Positions 14,212 to 22,788 of a DNA stretch of 39,478 nt are shown in pieces. The notes below the pieces were generated by a model that was not told the origin of the DNA, did not search any database, and was given only the letters and a program-made list of their open reading frames with translations. How positions within the stretch are numbered: the stretch's first letter is position 1; the number at the start of each line of letters is the position of its first letter. Location of the stretch: the NCBI GenBank assembly GCA_964567785.1, contig CAZMOK010000024.1:1-39478 (forward strand), written 5' to 3'. The position numbers and the translations under genes were made by a program. This DNA is from CAZMOK01 sp964567785 (GTDB lineage: Bacteria; Bacteroidota; Bacteroidia; Bacteroidales; JAGOPY01).

Positions 14212-14346
14212 TAAATTGATGTAACCGGAGTATTGTTTTGTCAAAAACTGTAATTCGGAGTCTTATTTTTCGTTTAGTAGAACAAAGCAGCATGTTTAAT
14301 TGTCATTAATAAAGTAACTCCATTGAAAATAACTTATCCTGTAAAA

Positions 14347-15105
14347 ATGATTGAAAGATTTCTGATCTATTTTATATTGTTGATCGCCGCAAGTATTATG
14401 CTTTCTTCCTGCAAAAAAGAGGAAGAAGATGAAGCCTCCAATGCCCGGATCAATTTTCAGATGATGCACTACGTAGGCAATGAAGCGGTTGAGTTTGACA
14501 ACATTGAATACACCAATTCTTTTGGTAACCTTTATAGTGTCTCACGGCTTCAATATTTTATTTCTGACATTTCCCTTGAGATGAAAGACGGTACTGAAGT
14601 ATTCATTGATCAAGAGTTCTATGTTGATGGCCTCGAAGAAAGCACAACGACACTTGTACCGGAAAGCCAGGTCCCCGTAGGTGAATATATCTCTGTTTCC
14701 TTTATTTTCGGGCTGAGTGCGGAAAAGAACATAGCAGGGGCGTTCCCCAATCCCCCAGAGAACAATATGGAGTGGCCACCCCCTCTCGGTTCGGGTTACC
14801 ATTACATGAAACTGGAAGGAAAGATCGACTCATCAGGCACGGTCAACAATTACCAGGCACACACAGGGCCCACCAACGGGAACCAGAACTTCATCGAAGT
14901 CACGCTGCCCGGATCTGCCTTTACCGTTTCCGGAAACGAGGTAACTCTTTTTATCAAAATGGATATAAACAAATGGTGGGAAGGCCCGAACCTTTTTGAC
15001 CTGAACCAGATGACCATGGTTATGGGAAACCAGGAAATACAACAGAAACTTCAGGAAAACGGTGGGGATGTGTTTGTTTTTGAGACACCGGTTAGTGTTA
15101 ATTAA
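14347..15105 (+). CDS. MbnP-like lipoprotein
   Basis: With the ATG at 14347 this is a 252-residue lipoprotein: signal MIERFLIYFILLIAASIMLS, lipobox cysteine C22 (LSSC), then an acidic linker. A TTG at 14323 would add eight residues and give a poorer signal. The domain matches the MbnP-like family: INFQMMHYVGNE at the start, YSVSRLQYFISDI, then a tryptophan (W133) in MEWPPPLGSGYHYMKLEG, and a C-terminal FIKMDINKWWEGPNLFD. In characterised systems the di-heme enzyme MbnH oxidises a conserved MbnP tryptophan to kynurenine, and MbnP binds copper. W133 sits where that residue is expected, but I have no alignment to prove it. Its partner gene follows across the assembly gap. Confidence 0.8.
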   Translation: MIERFLIYFILLIAASIMLSSCKKEEEDEASNARINFQMMHYVGNEAVEFDNIEYTNSFGNLYSVSRLQYFISDISLEMKDGTEVFIDQEFYVDGLEESTTTLVPESQVPVGEYISVSFIFGLSAEKNIAGAFPNPPENNMEWPPPLGSGYHYMKLEGKIDSSGTVNNYQAHTGPTNGNQNFIEVTLPGSAFTVSGNEVTLFIKMDINKWWEGPNLFDLNQMTMVMGNQEIQQKLQENGGDVFVFETPVSVN

Positions 15106-15281
15106 CAATGAACAATGAACAATTAANNNNNNNNNNNNNNNNNNNNNNNNNNNNNNNNNNNNNNNNNNNNNNNNNNNNNNNNNNNNNNNNNNNNNNNNNN
15201 NNNNNNNNNNNNNNNNNNNNNNNNNNGTTTGTTTTTGAGACACCGGTTAGTGTTAATTAACAATGAACAATGAACAATTAA
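15072..15281. repeat. 55-bp direct repeat flanking a 100-N assembly gap
   Basis: Bases 15072-15126 and 15227-15281 are identical (55 nt, starting GTTTGTTTTTGAGACACCGG). Exactly 100 N lie between them. The left copy contains the last codons of the MbnP-like gene. A 55-base identity at two contig ends fits an unmerged k-mer overlap at a low-complexity repeat, so the gap is probably artificial and the real spacer shorter. The true repeat number is unknown. Confidence 0.85.
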
Positions 15282-15322
15282 CAATGAACTGAAAACTGAT
15301 AACTGATAACTGATAACTGATA
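15254..15322 (+). repeat. Low-complexity tandem repeats before the di-heme peroxidase gene
   Basis: AACAATG units (AACAATGAACAATGAACAAT) are followed by about four ACTGATA units (15292-15322). Such short-unit arrays occur in intergenic DNA and break short-read assembly, consistent with the adjacent gap. No function is evident. Confidence 0.7.
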
Positions 15323-15323
15323 A

Positions 15324-16400
15324 TTGAGTACGATTAAAAAAAATACGATCCTCCTTGCAATGGCCGCGTTTATTTCCTTCTCGCTATCATCCTGCAAGAA
15401 AAATGATCCCCCCGGTCAGCCCGTGCCTGAAGTGTTTGACCCCACACCGTACGAACTGATCATACCGCAGGGGTTCCCCGATATGGACATACCTGTTGAT
15501 AATCCTATGACTGTGGAGGGGGTAAAGCTCGGAAGGATGTTGTTTTACGATCCTATCCTGTCGGCCGACAATACCCAGTCGTGCGCCAGTTGCCATGCAC
15601 AGGATTTTTCTTTTACCGATAACGGAAAGAAGTTCAGCACCGGTATTGATGGCACTGAAGGGTTCCGCAACTCCATGTCGCTGCTGAATGCAGGATGGAT
15701 AAGGGGCCACAACTGGGACGGAAGCGCCAATACACTGGAAGAGCAGGCTTTTGAACCGGTAAGGAACCCGATAGAGATGCACAACACGTGGCCGCAGGCA
15801 GTGGCCGGCCTGAAAGCACATGATAGCTATCCTGACCTTTTCTTTGATGCCTTTGGGACAAGGGACTTTGATTCCACCCATGTGGTAAAGGCACTGGCCC
15901 AGTTTGAACGGACCCTGATATCCAACAATTCCAAGTGGGACCGGTACCTCCGGGGAGAAGTGCAACTTTCCCTTGCTGAAACAAAAGGATTTGAGATTTT
16001 CTTCACCGAGAAAGGCGACTGTTTCCATTGCCATTCCACCATTCTCTTCACCGACAATGAATTCCACAACAACGGTCTGGATTCAATTTTTACTGACAGG
16101 GGGCTCTATGAAGTTACAGGCGATCCCAATGATATTGGCAAGTTCCGCACCCCTACGCTGAGAAACCTTGTTTTTACGGCACCCTACATGCACGACGGAC
16201 GCTTTGAAACGCTTGAGGAGGTAATTGATTTTTACAGCGAAGGGCTGAAATTTTCCCCTACCATCGACCCGTTGATGAAAAATGTTGATGAAGGCGGTGT
16301 TCAGCTTACTCAGGAAGAAAAAGAAAGTCTTATTGCCTTTATCAAGACGCTCACTGATACTACCTTTGTGAATAATCCTGAATATTCAAATCCTTTTTAG
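15324..16400 (+). CDS. MbnH-like di-heme cytochrome c peroxidase family lipoprotein
   Basis: This 358-residue protein starts at TTG 15324. An in-frame stop lies just before it, and the next ATG (15360) would truncate the lipoprotein signal (STIKKNTILLAMAAFISFSL, lipobox C24). The two c-type heme motifs are CASCH (C87/C90/H91) and CFHCH (C233/C236/H237), in the usual two-domain CCP/MauG layout, with GKFRTPTLRN and APYMHDGRF near the C-terminus as in the family. With the MbnP-like gene before it, the better match is MbnH, which uses a high-valent di-heme state to modify a tryptophan in MbnP, rather than a peroxide-detoxifying CCP. It is probably tethered in the periplasm or outer membrane. It is two bases from the next gene, hence co-transcribed. 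Confidence 0.85.
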   Translation: MSTIKKNTILLAMAAFISFSLSSCKKNDPPGQPVPEVFDPTPYELIIPQGFPDMDIPVDNPMTVEGVKLGRMLFYDPILSADNTQSCASCHAQDFSFTDNGKKFSTGIDGTEGFRNSMSLLNAGWIRGHNWDGSANTLEEQAFEPVRNPIEMHNTWPQAVAGLKAHDSYPDLFFDAFGTRDFDSTHVVKALAQFERTLISNNSKWDRYLRGEVQLSLAETKGFEIFFTEKGDCFHCHSTILFTDNEFHNNGLDSIFTDRGLYEVTGDPNDIGKFRTPTLRNLVFTAPYMHDGRFETLEEVIDFYSEGLKFSPTIDPLMKNVDEGGVQLTQEEKESLIAFIKTLTDTTFVNNPEYSNPF

Positions 16401-16401
16401 G

Positions 16402-18603
16402 ATGAATAAAATTGTGTTTCTGTTTTTTCTGCCGGTAATGTTTTTATCCTTCTGCCTGAATGCTCAGATCCCTCTTGTACCTTTTAATTCGGTTGCTGTT
16501 TCAGCCGGTGGATCAACCCTGCCCAACCCGTGGGCAGGCGGGCTTAATTCACCGCAGTTTTCAGAGATTGACCTTAACAATGACGGAAAGAAAGACCTTG
16601 TGGCTTTTGAACGGGATTTTTACGGATCGGTGAAGACTTTCGTCAACACAGGTGATAACGGGGAGATCAGCTACAAGTACTCCCCTGAATACGAGATCTA
16701 CTTTCCGCCTATGCGGAACTGGATGCTTTTAAGGGATTACAATTGCGACGGGCGGGAGGATCTTTTTACCTCGGTGCCCGGAGGGATAAAAGTTTACCGG
16801 AACGACCCGGGCCCCGGAAACAGCATACAGTTCAACCTCGTCACCCCCATCCTACAGACTTTCGGCCTCAATGGCATGACACCCCTGTATGTTGCACCGC
16901 CCGATATCCCATCCATAACTGACGTCGACGGTGACGGGGACCTCGATATCCTGGCCTTCAATGTTATAGGTAACACACTGGAATACCATAAGAACCTTTC
17001 CATAGAGAACAACGGCAACTGTGAGGGACTGGATTTCGAACTGCGAAATGCCTGCTGGGGCTATTTTTCAGAAGACGGAAACAACAATACGGTTACCCTT
17101 TTCGATACCTGCGAGGTGAATGTTGCCAACCCTGAAAAGGACGGAAGGCATCCCGGGTCCACAGTGCTTGCCATTGACCTCACGGGTACGGGTGTGAAAG
17201 ACCTCCTCATCGGGGATATAACCTTTAACAACCTGGTGATGCTTGAGAACGGGGGAACTTCAACCGGGTCTGTAATGGTTGACCAGAACACAACTTTTCC
17301 TGCAGGCCCCGATCCGGTTGACATAACGGTGTTCCCTGCTGCTTACCATCTCGATGTTGACAACGACGGGGTGAAGGACCTCCTGGTGGCGCCCAACAAC
17401 CCCAATACATCTGAAAATCATGATAACATCTGGCTCTATTTGAACAAAGGCTTACAAGATGAACCCGATTTTATTTTCGAGCAGGATGATTTTCTGCAGC
17501 AGGGGATGATCGACCTGGGAGAGGGGTCCTACCCGGTGTTTTTTGATGAGAATGCCGACGGCCTGATGGATATCGTTGCCGGTAGCTACGGTTATTTTGA
17601 AGGGGCAGGGGATTATTCCAGTCGGTTGATGCTGCTAAGGAACACAGGCACCCATGAAATGCCGGAGTTTGAGATCGTGACGGATGATTTTGCAGGGACC
17701 GGGGTATTTAACTTTGAAGGAGCCTACCCTGCATTCGGTGACCTCGACAACGACCAGGATATGGATATGCTGCTGGGGGACGAAGAGGGAAAACTCCATT
17801 TTTTTGAGAATGTAGCCGGGCCAGGGAACCCTGCTGATCTCCAGCTTACGGTACCGAATTATTTTGACATCGATGCAGGGCAGTCGGCAAAGCCCCGGGT
17901 ATTCGATGTCAATCGTGACGGGCTGCCCGATCTCCTGGCAGGGGAGAGGAGCGGGACTATCAGGTATTATGAAAATACAGGGTCATCGGGTGATCCGGAA
18001 TTCAGTAGTGAACCAACAATTGAAGAGCTGGGAGGCATCGATGTGATGCCGGAATGTTGTACCGGGTTCAGTTCCCCGTTCATGACTTACGACAGCCTTG
18101 GCCATACCATTCTTTATGTGGGATCTGAGCTTGGATGGCTTTACCTTTTCAACAATATCGATAACAATCTCTATGGAAATTTCAACCTTGTTGACTCCCT
18201 TTACCTGAACGGTGTGAATGTAAATGTGAACGGCTCGGATCTCAATTCAGACGGAAGGCTTGAATTCGTTTTTGGTGAGCTTGCAGGAGGTGTTGGGCTT
18301 TTGAAATACGGGATCCCGCCAAACCTTGGTATCGATCAACTCCGAAGCGAAAAACCGGGCCTCAGGATATACCCTAATCCCGCCCGGGATTTCATAAATA
18401 TCGAATTATCAGGACAAACCATAAGCATAAAAGTGCAAGCAGCAATATTCGATATGATGGGAATGACAGTTTACTCAGAAGAACATACCGGATCATATAG
18501 AGGGTTTTCCATCGATGTTTCAAGTCTTGAACCGGGCATTTATGCCTTGAACATACACTATGATGGCCAGGTACTGTCAGGGAAATTCATCAAATCAGAA
18601 TAG
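16402..18603 (+). CDS. FG-GAP/VCBS-repeat beta-propeller protein with T9SS tail
   Basis: This 733-residue protein has a signal peptide (MNKIVFLFFLPVMFLSFCLN). At least nine calcium-binding FG-GAP/VCBS-type repeats can be read from their D-x-N/D-x-D-G-x-x-D cores, e.g. DLNNDGKKDLVAF, DVDGDGDLDILAF, DVDNDGVKDLLVA, DVNRDGLPDLLAG, DLNSDGRLEFVFG. The C-terminal T9SS type A domain begins LRIYPNPARDFINI. Such propellers are usually surface adhesion or scaffold proteins. Its ATG comes one base after the stop of the MbnH-like gene, so all three genes from 14347 look like one transcription unit. This suggests the propeller is displayed alongside the MbnP/MbnH pair. Confidence 0.85.
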   Translation: MNKIVFLFFLPVMFLSFCLNAQIPLVPFNSVAVSAGGSTLPNPWAGGLNSPQFSEIDLNNDGKKDLVAFERDFYGSVKTFVNTGDNGEISYKYSPEYEIYFPPMRNWMLLRDYNCDGREDLFTSVPGGIKVYRNDPGPGNSIQFNLVTPILQTFGLNGMTPLYVAPPDIPSITDVDGDGDLDILAFNVIGNTLEYHKNLSIENNGNCEGLDFELRNACWGYFSEDGNNNTVTLFDTCEVNVANPEKDGRHPGSTVLAIDLTGTGVKDLLIGDITFNNLVMLENGGTSTGSVMVDQNTTFPAGPDPVDITVFPAAYHLDVDNDGVKDLLVAPNNPNTSENHDNIWLYLNKGLQDEPDFIFEQDDFLQQGMIDLGEGSYPVFFDENADGLMDIVAGSYGYFEGAGDYSSRLMLLRNTGTHEMPEFEIVTDDFAGTGVFNFEGAYPAFGDLDNDQDMDMLLGDEEGKLHFFENVAGPGNPADLQLTVPNYFDIDAGQSAKPRVFDVNRDGLPDLLAGERSGTIRYYENTGSSGDPEFSSEPTIEELGGIDVMPECCTGFSSPFMTYDSLGHTILYVGSELGWLYLFNNIDNNLYGNFNLVDSLYLNGVNVNVNGSDLNSDGRLEFVFGELAGGVGLLKYGIPPNLGIDQLRSEKPGLRIYPNPARDFINIELSGQTISIKVQAAIFDMMGMTVYSEEHTGSYRGFSIDVSSLEPGIYALNIHYDGQVLSGKFIKSE

Positions 18604-18613
18604 CCAAAGGCCA

Positions 18614-20194
18614 TCAATACTTTATGATCCTTTCAGCTTTTATAAATTGGGAACCACTGCTGATCCTTATAAAATAGATCCCGGAAGGTAGAGTGTTGCC
18701 CAGGGTTAACCTGTCCTGATCATTGACGGCAGCAATAGTTTCCATCTCTTTGCCCATGGTGTTAAAAATGGAAACCGTTAAGGGCCCATCCTGTTCTTCA
18801 AGATTGAAATCTACAGCGATACTTTCTGTGAAAGGATTTGGATACAGGGATATCTGAATTTTTTTACCAGCCTCTTCATCCAGTCCTACGAACATATTCT
18901 CAAGCTCGACATCCAGGTTGGTTATCTCACCATTGGTGATCTGTACATCCTCTATTATTTTGTCTGTATAGCCTGCTTTCGAATACTCAACATCAAAAGT
19001 TCCTGAAATGGTGCTGCCGAATTCATAAGCCCCGTCAAAAGCAGTTTGCGTCACCTGCCCGGTTCCAAGTATCTCGACCCTCACGTTGAAAAGTGGGTTT
19101 CCTGTGTTGGCATCAGTCACCACTCCTTCGAGGAAAGAGGCACGGACATAGTCAATATCTAATATGTAAAGTCCTTCCTGGATATCGGATGCAAGAATTA
19201 GTCCACTGGGCAGGTAAGGGTATGCCCCCCAACTGCCATCAAATCCGCCACCGGAAAAATTGGGAGAAGTATCATAATTTGCCACTTCCACGAGCCTGTC
19301 GGGGTATTTTGCGTCATGGACAACAATTCCGTCGGTATAGTATGAAGTTACCAGGAAATCATCGTGGACATGGACGTTGTGAGGGATGACACTGCTCCCG
19401 GGGCTGGAACGTATGCGATCGACCTCAAACATATTGGTCACGTCTGTTACATTGTAGGACCCTATGAAACCGCTGTTCACCTCATCGGTTGTAAACACAT
19501 GGGTGCCGTCGTCAGAGACCCATGTATTGTGTGTGAACTGGCTGGGCGTGCTGACCGTTCCCATGATCTGGGTGTTTGCAGGGTCGGAAACATCAATGGC
19601 CGCGAGAACGCCCTGGTAAATGGCAGCTCCCCACAGGGTATCACCACGTGCCATTCCGTCGTGCAGGTAGTAGGTGTTGAACCTGCCCAGTTCAACGGGA
19701 TTCATCGGGTCTTGCGTGAGGTCACAGATAATGGCCCCGCCGTTCCCGTTGTTGGACCCGAAAATGTAAAGCTTCCCCGACTCATCTATGTATAGGTTAT
19801 GGATGGTCTGGAAAGGATAAGTGCTGCCGGTAAAGTTTGAGGTGTTGGTTATGGAACCTCCGGGAAGGGGTCCCAGATCAACAATATATACGCCATCCCC
19901 TGTTTCGTTCGAAACATAGGCATAATCTCCCCATGTCTTAATGTCACGCCAGATTGACTGGGGGCCTGGCCCGAAAAAGATCTCCTCCGGGTTGGAAGGA
20001 TCGGAAATGTCAACAACGGAGAAGCCGTCGTATACACCAACAAGGGCATATTCATTCCCTGCTTCGTCAACATAACCCCAGATATCACTTAGGCTTTCAG
20101 AATACGATAGTTGGCCGAGCACGCTCATGTTTTTCTGTGCTGTTGCAATAAATGTGAACAATGAGAGGGCAAGGATGAGGATTGAATTTTTCAT
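18614..20194 (-). CDS. Choice-of-anchor B family (LVIVD-repeat) secreted protein with T9SS tail
   Basis: This 526-residue protein starts at the ATG at 20194 (signal MKNSILILALSLFTFIATAQ); a TTG two codons earlier is possible. Repeats of the LVIVD/choice-of-anchor B type follow (SVVDISDPSNPEEIFFG, GVYIVDLGPLPGG, LAAIDVSDPANTQIMG, GIVVHDAKYPDRLVEVANY), forming a probable beta-propeller over about residues 20-345. A carboxypeptidase-regulatory-like domain (about 355-435, LEGVVTDANTGNPLFNVRVE) and a T9SS type A domain (SLYPNPFTESIAVDF...GIYFIRISSGS) complete it. It is surface-exposed; the binding partner is unknown. It is convergent with the FG-GAP gene, with 10 bp between stop codons. Confidence 0.85.
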   Translation of the reverse strand: MKNSILILALSLFTFIATAQKNMSVLGQLSYSESLSDIWGYVDEAGNEYALVGVYDGFSVVDISDPSNPEEIFFGPGPQSIWRDIKTWGDYAYVSNETGDGVYIVDLGPLPGGSITNTSNFTGSTYPFQTIHNLYIDESGKLYIFGSNNGNGGAIICDLTQDPMNPVELGRFNTYYLHDGMARGDTLWGAAIYQGVLAAIDVSDPANTQIMGTVSTPSQFTHNTWVSDDGTHVFTTDEVNSGFIGSYNVTDVTNMFEVDRIRSSPGSSVIPHNVHVHDDFLVTSYYTDGIVVHDAKYPDRLVEVANYDTSPNFSGGGFDGSWGAYPYLPSGLILASDIQEGLYILDIDYVRASFLEGVVTDANTGNPLFNVRVEILGTGQVTQTAFDGAYEFGSTISGTFDVEYSKAGYTDKIIEDVQITNGEITNLDVELENMFVGLDEEAGKKIQISLYPNPFTESIAVDFNLEEQDGPLTVSIFNTMGKEMETIAAVNDQDRLTLGNTLPSGIYFIRISSGSQFIKAERIIKY

Positions 20195-20387
20195 TTTCAA
20201 TATGATAAAAGGGTATTAACTTTTATAGAAGAATGCATAGACCTTCTAAATGACAACACTCTAAACAAGGGTTTATCGATATTGTTCAGAATCCTAAGGG
20301 CTCCAGGTACTACAAAGCCCTGTATCACACAATGTGAAATAAATGTAATCAGCACCAGAATAGAGCTAACTTAACCGCACAAAAAGA

Positions 20388-20400
20388 AAGACTTAGTCTT
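20388..20400 (-). terminator. Weak hairpin at the end of the laminin-B-like gene
   Basis: On the minus strand AAGAC-TAA-GTCTT overlaps the stop codon and is followed by TTCTTTTT. The stem is only five base pairs, so this is a weak candidate. Confidence 0.3.
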
Positions 20401-21484
20401 ACTTTTCGAGCAGGATCTTTGAGGTCTTTACCCCATCAGTTGTAAATATCTTTACGAAGTACATCCCGGGAGTCTGACCGGAAAGGTCAACCGTGAAGAG
20501 GTCATTTTGCACGTCTGCCATCTCCATTACTTTGTTCCCAACCAGGTCGTAGATCTTAATGGCAGATATATCATGCCCGCTGTCATTGGAAACGTTGAGC
20601 CTGCCTTTAGTGGGATTCGGAAATACTTTCAGGTCAGAAGGATTCCCCAGTGAGCTTACCGATGAATGGTCTTCGGCCTTCATGGTGATCCTTGAAGAAA
20701 TATAGCCGGGATATTGGGCCTCGATCACTGAGGTACACCCTTCCTCTGCATCCGGAGCTGCCGTAAAGTACAGTTCTGCGCTGGACGACCCGGCAGGGAC
20801 GGTAACCGACTCAGGCACCGTGATGCAGGAATTGTCGGAACTGGTGAAAGTCACAACCATATCCTCTTCTGCCATTGGTGTAACCTCAATTTCAACCAAT
20901 ACAGAGTCGTTTGGTGGAACAAAGTTACCAGTAGGGGCATGGATCACCAGACGGTTTAAAGGCTCAGTGGTAAGCTTGATGATGGCAGAATAACTCGGCC
21001 GGTTGGTTTTATACCAGAATTCGATATTCTGTCCTATCAGTGAACTCCAGTCGCCTGCCCAGGAAGCCGGCGCTATCAGCCAGTGCCAGTCGCCGGTTGC
21101 CCAGTCGCTAATCTGGAGAAAACCGCCTTCAACCCCATCTGAGGATACCCATTCCATGGTGCCGTCACCGCCTGAGCTCCAGCCTTCGTAAGAGAAGTTA
21201 AAGTCCGACATATACTCGCTGCCTATCATCACATTGTCGATCCCCCCCACATCATTTCCGGTATGCATCTCGGTGCGGATCCAGAAGGAAGTTATGTTGG
21301 CCATTGCGGCCTCGAATTCGGCCGGGTCCATATTAAAAGTATCGGCAGTGAGTGGGATTGTATACTTTTCCCATACATCGGCTTCGGCAGGAGGCCCGTA
21401 TTCAAAAGTTAATTCTGTCTGTGCTTTTATGATAAAAGAGATTGACAGCAATACAAATAACAATAGTAAAGATTTGTTTTTCAT
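20399..21484 (-). CDS. Secreted protein with laminin-B-like domain and T9SS tail
   Basis: This 361-residue protein has a signal peptide (MKNKSLLLLFVLLSISFIIKA). About residues 75-155 resemble a laminin B/carbohydrate-binding jelly roll (FNFSYEGWSSGGDGTMEWVS, GGFLQISDWATGDWHWLIAP, GDWSSLIGQNIEFWY). A calx-like or Ig-like strand-rich segment follows (about 165-270), and the protein ends with a T9SS type A domain (LKVFPNPTKGRLNVSN...GMYFVKIFTTDG). No catalytic motif is seen, so it is probably a binding or adhesive surface protein. It is a single gene with its own promoter at 21532-21562. Confidence 0.75.
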   Translation of the reverse strand: MKNKSLLLLFVLLSISFIIKAQTELTFEYGPPAEADVWEKYTIPLTADTFNMDPAEFEAAMANITSFWIRTEMHTGNDVGGIDNVMIGSEYMSDFNFSYEGWSSGGDGTMEWVSSDGVEGGFLQISDWATGDWHWLIAPASWAGDWSSLIGQNIEFWYKTNRPSYSAIIKLTTEPLNRLVIHAPTGNFVPPNDSVLVEIEVTPMAEEDMVVTFTSSDNSCITVPESVTVPAGSSSAELYFTAAPDAEEGCTSVIEAQYPGYISSRITMKAEDHSSVSSLGNPSDLKVFPNPTKGRLNVSNDSGHDISAIKIYDLVGNKVMEMADVQNDLFTVDLSGQTPGMYFVKIFTTDGVKTSKILLEK

Positions 21485-21531
21485 ATCAAAAAGATTTTAA
21501 GAGTTTTGAATTATTAGTGCTTAGCACCGTG

Positions 21532-21562
21532 CAAATATATTGCAGGCATTACCTTATGTCAA
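21532..21562 (-). promoter_or_regulatory. Bacteroidota-type promoter of the laminin-B-like gene
   Basis: On the minus strand TTG (complement of 21560-21562, within GTTGAC), 20 nt spacer, TATATTTG (complement of 21532-21539). The start codon is about 47 nt downstream. Confidence 0.6.
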
Positions 21563-21622
21563 CCACGCAGACCAATCTTTTTGAGAATATTCAGGCGTTT
21601 CTGTGTTTTTTGGGCATAAAAA

Positions 21623-21760
21623 AAGCCGGATCTCTCCAGCCACTTAATAAGGTTCCTTTTTGGAGACCTTTATCGCGATGATCTGCTCTTTGCTCGGCCA
21701 TCACCGCTTTTATTTCCGCAAAGACATGGTTTGTCTTTGTATTATGGTACTAAGGAACAA
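21623..21760 (-). ncRNA. Candidate small RNA with intrinsic terminator
   Basis: On the minus strand GCTGGA-GAGA-TCCGGC (six pairs including one G-T, GNRA-type loop, complement of about 21626-21641) is followed by seven T. To its right, CAAAGACA/TGTCTTTG (complement of 21719-21739) forms a perfect 8-bp hairpin. No gene accounts for this terminator: the nearest minus-strand coding start lies further downstream at 21484. The 5' end is uncertain, and I recognise no known RNA family. Confidence 0.3.
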
Positions 21761-21879
21761 AAAAGCCTGGCATACCCTGTTAAGATAAAGTTAAGTTTAT
21801 CAAATAAGACAAGAGTTTGCCGGGGTATGAAAAAAGTTGTATGAATAAATGCATTTTGCGTTTAGACGTACAACATTGA

Positions 21880-21911
21880 TTTGACTTCAGTTAAATGACC
21901 TGTTATATTTG
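21880..21911 (+). promoter_or_regulatory. Bacteroidota-type promoter of the gene at 21946
   Basis: TTTG (21880-21883), 20 nt spacer, TATATTTG (21904-21911): an exact consensus match, with the ATG 34 nt downstream. Confidence 0.75.
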
Positions 21912-21945
21912 TGACACCAAAACCATTAATTAATCTTATAGCTTT

Positions 21946-22647
21946 ATGAAAAAATTAACCAGGATGATTGGGGTGATCGTCTTGTCAGTGATCAGCCTCA
22001 GCCTGTTTTCACAGGATTATTATCTCGGCGCTGAAGCGCCGGAAGGGTACCAGGGTACCCAGTACAACAGTTCAGGGGCCAGGGATTGGACCGGCTGTTT
22101 GCCATGCGCCCTTCCTGAAGGGGAACCGGATATTCCGGATGATGGTGAGGATGTAACCAATGGGGGCTGCAACAATGACCCTCCGATCTTCACCGATATT
22201 GAAATAGGAGATGTATTTTGCGGAAGGGGAAACGGTTACACCTATTTTGGCACAGATGCGAGGGATACCGACTGGTATCTTTTAGAGCTCACTGAAACCA
22301 AGACACTTTACTGGTCGGGGATCGCTAATTTCAACTGTGTTTTTTACATTGTAGACGGCATATGCGGTTCTCCTGCAGCAATAGCAACTGCGTCTCCCTC
22401 ACCGGGAAATGTAGGTACCTGCAGCGCTACGATAGGACCAGGTAGTTACGTCTTTTTTGCAGCGCCGGCAGACTATGGTCATACCATAGGAAATACCGGC
22501 GACTACATGGTATATCTCAGTGAGGAACCTCCACAGGATCCCTGGTGTATGGCTGACCCTACAGACATACCCCTGTCCAACTGGGCCATAGTGATTGGTA
22601 TCGCACTGATAGTAACGGCAACAGTGATCCGGTTCAGAAGGTTTTAA
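21946..22647 (+). CDS. Secreted PPC-like domain protein with an IPTL/exosortase-like C-terminal tail
   Basis: This 233-residue protein has a signal peptide (MKKLTRMIGVIVLSVISLSL) and several cysteines. A strand-rich middle (about 100-195: TDWYLLELTETKTLYWSG, ATIGPGSYVFFAAPA) resembles bacterial pre-peptidase C-terminal (PPC) domains. Unlike its neighbours it lacks a T9SS domain. It ends IPLSNWAIVIGIALIVTATV followed by IRFRRF: a short motif, one hydrophobic helix and a basic cluster. That tripartite form is shared with IPTL-CTERM/PEP-CTERM sorting signals processed by exosortases. It suggests cleavage and anchoring by a second sorting route; no exosortase gene is in the window. A strong terminator follows. 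Confidence 0.7.
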   Translation: MKKLTRMIGVIVLSVISLSLFSQDYYLGAEAPEGYQGTQYNSSGARDWTGCLPCALPEGEPDIPDDGEDVTNGGCNNDPPIFTDIEIGDVFCGRGNGYTYFGTDARDTDWYLLELTETKTLYWSGIANFNCVFYIVDGICGSPAAIATASPSPGNVGTCSATIGPGSYVFFAAPADYGHTIGNTGDYMVYLSEEPPQDPWCMADPTDIPLSNWAIVIGIALIVTATVIRFRRF

Positions 22648-22676
22648 CAAGTAAGGGCCATTACGGATCTTTTATG

Positions 22677-22704
22677 AAAGCCGGTTTTTATACCGGCTTT
22701 TTTT
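22677..22704 (+). terminator. Intrinsic terminator
   Basis: AAAGCCGGT (22677-22685), loop TTTTAT, ACCGGCTTT (22692-22700), then TTTT. It ends transcription of the gene at 21946-22647. Confidence 0.85.
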
Positions 22705-22788
22705 GTTGTCTGGCTATAATCAATACCTTTACAGGCCTTAAAGAATACCGGTCAAAAAACAAATCAAAAACCAATCAAACTAAACCTT

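Larger units (their letters stand above)
21485..21945. other. 461-bp intergenic region with divergent promoters and a possible small RNA
   Basis: The region lies between divergent secreted-protein genes. It contains a minus-strand promoter near 21532-21562, a plus-strand promoter at 21880-21911, and a terminator-like hairpin at 21623-21641 with structured sequence to its right. No protein gene is well supported; a 36-codon minus-strand frame from ATG at 21701 is the best alternative. Confidence 0.4.

Noticed and set aside
15072..15281. Biological direct repeat or transposon target duplication
   Set aside because: The exact 55-base match bounding a 100-N run is better explained by unmerged contig ends. 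No transposase or terminal repeats are present.
15254..15322. CRISPR-like array
   Set aside because: Units are 7 bp with no spacers; this is a simple tandem repeat.
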